A stretch of DNA of 6,028 nucleotides, from assembly GCA_946478935.1 (NCBI GenBank), contig CAMLEL010000164.1, positions 1-6,028 of the forward strand, given 5' to 3'. Shown piece after piece: positions 5,344-6,028 of this stretch. Every line of letters begins with the position of its first letter. Positions within the stretch are counted from its first letter, which is position 1. The stretch comes from an uncultured Armatimonadota bacterium (GTDB taxonomy: Bacteria > Armatimonadota > Fimbriimonadia > Fimbriimonadales > Fimbriimonadaceae). A program made the position numbers and the translations under genes. Below the pieces are notes generated by a model that was given only the letters and a program-made list of their open reading frames with translations, was not told the DNA's origin and did not search any database.

Positions 5344-6028
5344 TTACTTGCTGAGCATATCGCGCAGTCGACGGCGCGTTGCCAAGGCTCGGAGCTTCTT
5401 GATCGCCTGGACCTCGATCTGGCGGACCCGCTCTCGAGAAAGTTTCAGTTCCTTGGCGATTTCTTCCTGAAGCGGGGCTTCTGAACCGTCGAGCCGGAAT
5501 CTCAACCGCATCACGCGCTGCTCGCGCTCATTCAGTTCGCAGATGATCCGTTGCAGCTCTTCGATCATCTCTTGGCTCAACACCAAAGCTTCGGGGTCGC
5601 CGTTCTTGGTGTCTTTGATCAGGCCGCCAAGCGTCATGCCCCCGCTGTCTCCCACTGTCATATCCAGCGACAGCAGGTCTTGGGATGATTGGACCAGCGT
5701 CAGTAACTTCTTGGCCGAGATCCCCATCGCCGCCGCAATCTGTTCTGGACTGGGATCCGCGCCGAGTTCTCGGGCCAGACGAATCTTTTCTTTTTCAATC
5801 TTGCGAAGCGACTGCGAAACGTGGGCTGGCAGCCGAATGGCCTTGGACTTGTTGTCGATGGCTCTGCCGATCGCCTGGCGAATCCAATGAGTGGCGTAAG
5901 TGGAAAACCGGAAGCCCTTCTCCGGATCGAATCGTTCCGCCGCCTGCATCAGGCCGATCGCACCTTCCTGAATGAGATCTTCGAGCGGGATCGATCGATT
6001 ACGGTACGTCTTGGCGATATTGATCACC
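5344..6028 (-). CDS. RNA polymerase sigma-70 family factor (RpoD/SigA-like), 5' end missing
   Basis: This factor directs RNA polymerase to promoters. The frame is open to the right edge; the GTG at 6025-6027 is the internal Val of the region 2.1 motif (VINIAKTYRN) and not the start. Of the 227 residues seen, region 2.2 (IPLEDLIQEGAIGLMQA) is at about 13-29, regions 2.3-2.4 (FSTYATHWIRQAIGRAI) at 41-57, region 3 from about 64 to 140, region 4.1 around 155-178, and the region 4.2 helix-turn-helix (LQEEIAKELKLSRERVRQIE) at 186-205. The -35-recognising Arg/Glu/Arg positions (SRERVRQ) are conserved. In region 2.4, Gln51 matches E. coli Gln437, but His47 and Gly54 replace Trp433 and Thr440. Without the N-terminus (region 1.1/1.2), a primary sigma cannot be told from a group 2 paralogue; the 2.4 changes lean towards group 2 or an unusual lineage. 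It ends with TAA 5344-5346, convergent with the ABC operon. Confidence 0.94.
   Translation of the reverse strand, partial: VINIAKTYRNRSIPLEDLIQEGAIGLMQAAERFDPEKGFRFSTYATHWIRQAIGRAIDNKSKAIRLPAHVSQSLRKIEKEKIRLARELGADPSPEQIAAAMGISAKKLLTLVQSSQDLLSLDMTVGDSGGMTLGGLIKDTKNGDPEALVLSQEMIEELQRIICELNEREQRVMRLRFRLDGSEAPLQEEIAKELKLSRERVRQIEVQAIKKLRALATRRRLRDMLSK

Noticed and set aside
5361..5378. CGCGC/GCGCG inverted repeat near the ABC operon end, as a terminator
   Set aside because: Only five pairs with an eight-base loop, inside the sigma factor coding region, and with no T-run after it.
6025..6027. GTG as the start of the sigma factor
   Set aside because: It is the internal Val of the region 2.1 motif; the frame stays open to the window edge.

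Overview
The window is ordinary-looking bacterial chromosome: moderately GC-rich by eye, almost entirely coding, with six main genes arranged around one divergent promoter region and two convergent junctions. No tRNA, rRNA, CRISPR array, insertion sequence or phage gene is visible. The organism cannot be named from the sequence. It must decode UGA as selenocysteine, and it carries a housekeeping-type sigma factor with unusual residues in region 2.4. Together these suggest a less-studied phylum. An Armatimonadota-like lineage is my weak guess, from the general look of the proteins only.

Layout: (1) 1-623, plus strand: the C-terminal three quarters of endonuclease IV (nfo), cut by the window edge. 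(2) 620-1606, minus strand: selD, selenophosphate synthetase. The plain open reading frame stops short of the true N-terminus, because an in-frame TGA at 1571-1573 sits exactly where SelD has its catalytic Cys/Sec. Read through as selenocysteine, the gene extends to an ATG at 1604-1606. Two strong overlapping hairpins follow the UGA directly and are candidates for the bacterial SECIS element. (3) 1607-1732: a short divergent intergenic region. (4) 1733-5338, plus strand: a tightly coupled four-gene ABC operon in the order ATPase, permease, ATPase, permease; every start overlaps the preceding stop. (5) 5344-6028, minus strand: the C-terminal part of a sigma-70 family factor (regions 2.1 to 4.2), cut by the window edge.

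How the genes work together: the four ABC genes very likely form one membrane export or ABC-2 type system of unknown substrate, with two paralogous ATPases and two different six-helix permeases. SelD makes selenophosphate, the selenium donor for Sec-tRNA, and is itself predicted to contain selenocysteine, so it depends on its own product. The selA, selB and tRNA-Sec genes must lie elsewhere. Nfo and the sigma factor look like unrelated neighbours.

The most interesting points are the recoded UGA in selD with its two overlapping hairpins. Next is a shared pattern at both divergent first genes: no Shine-Dalgarno site, but a TAAA(C/G)T box 7-8 bases before the start codon, which suggests leaderless transcripts.
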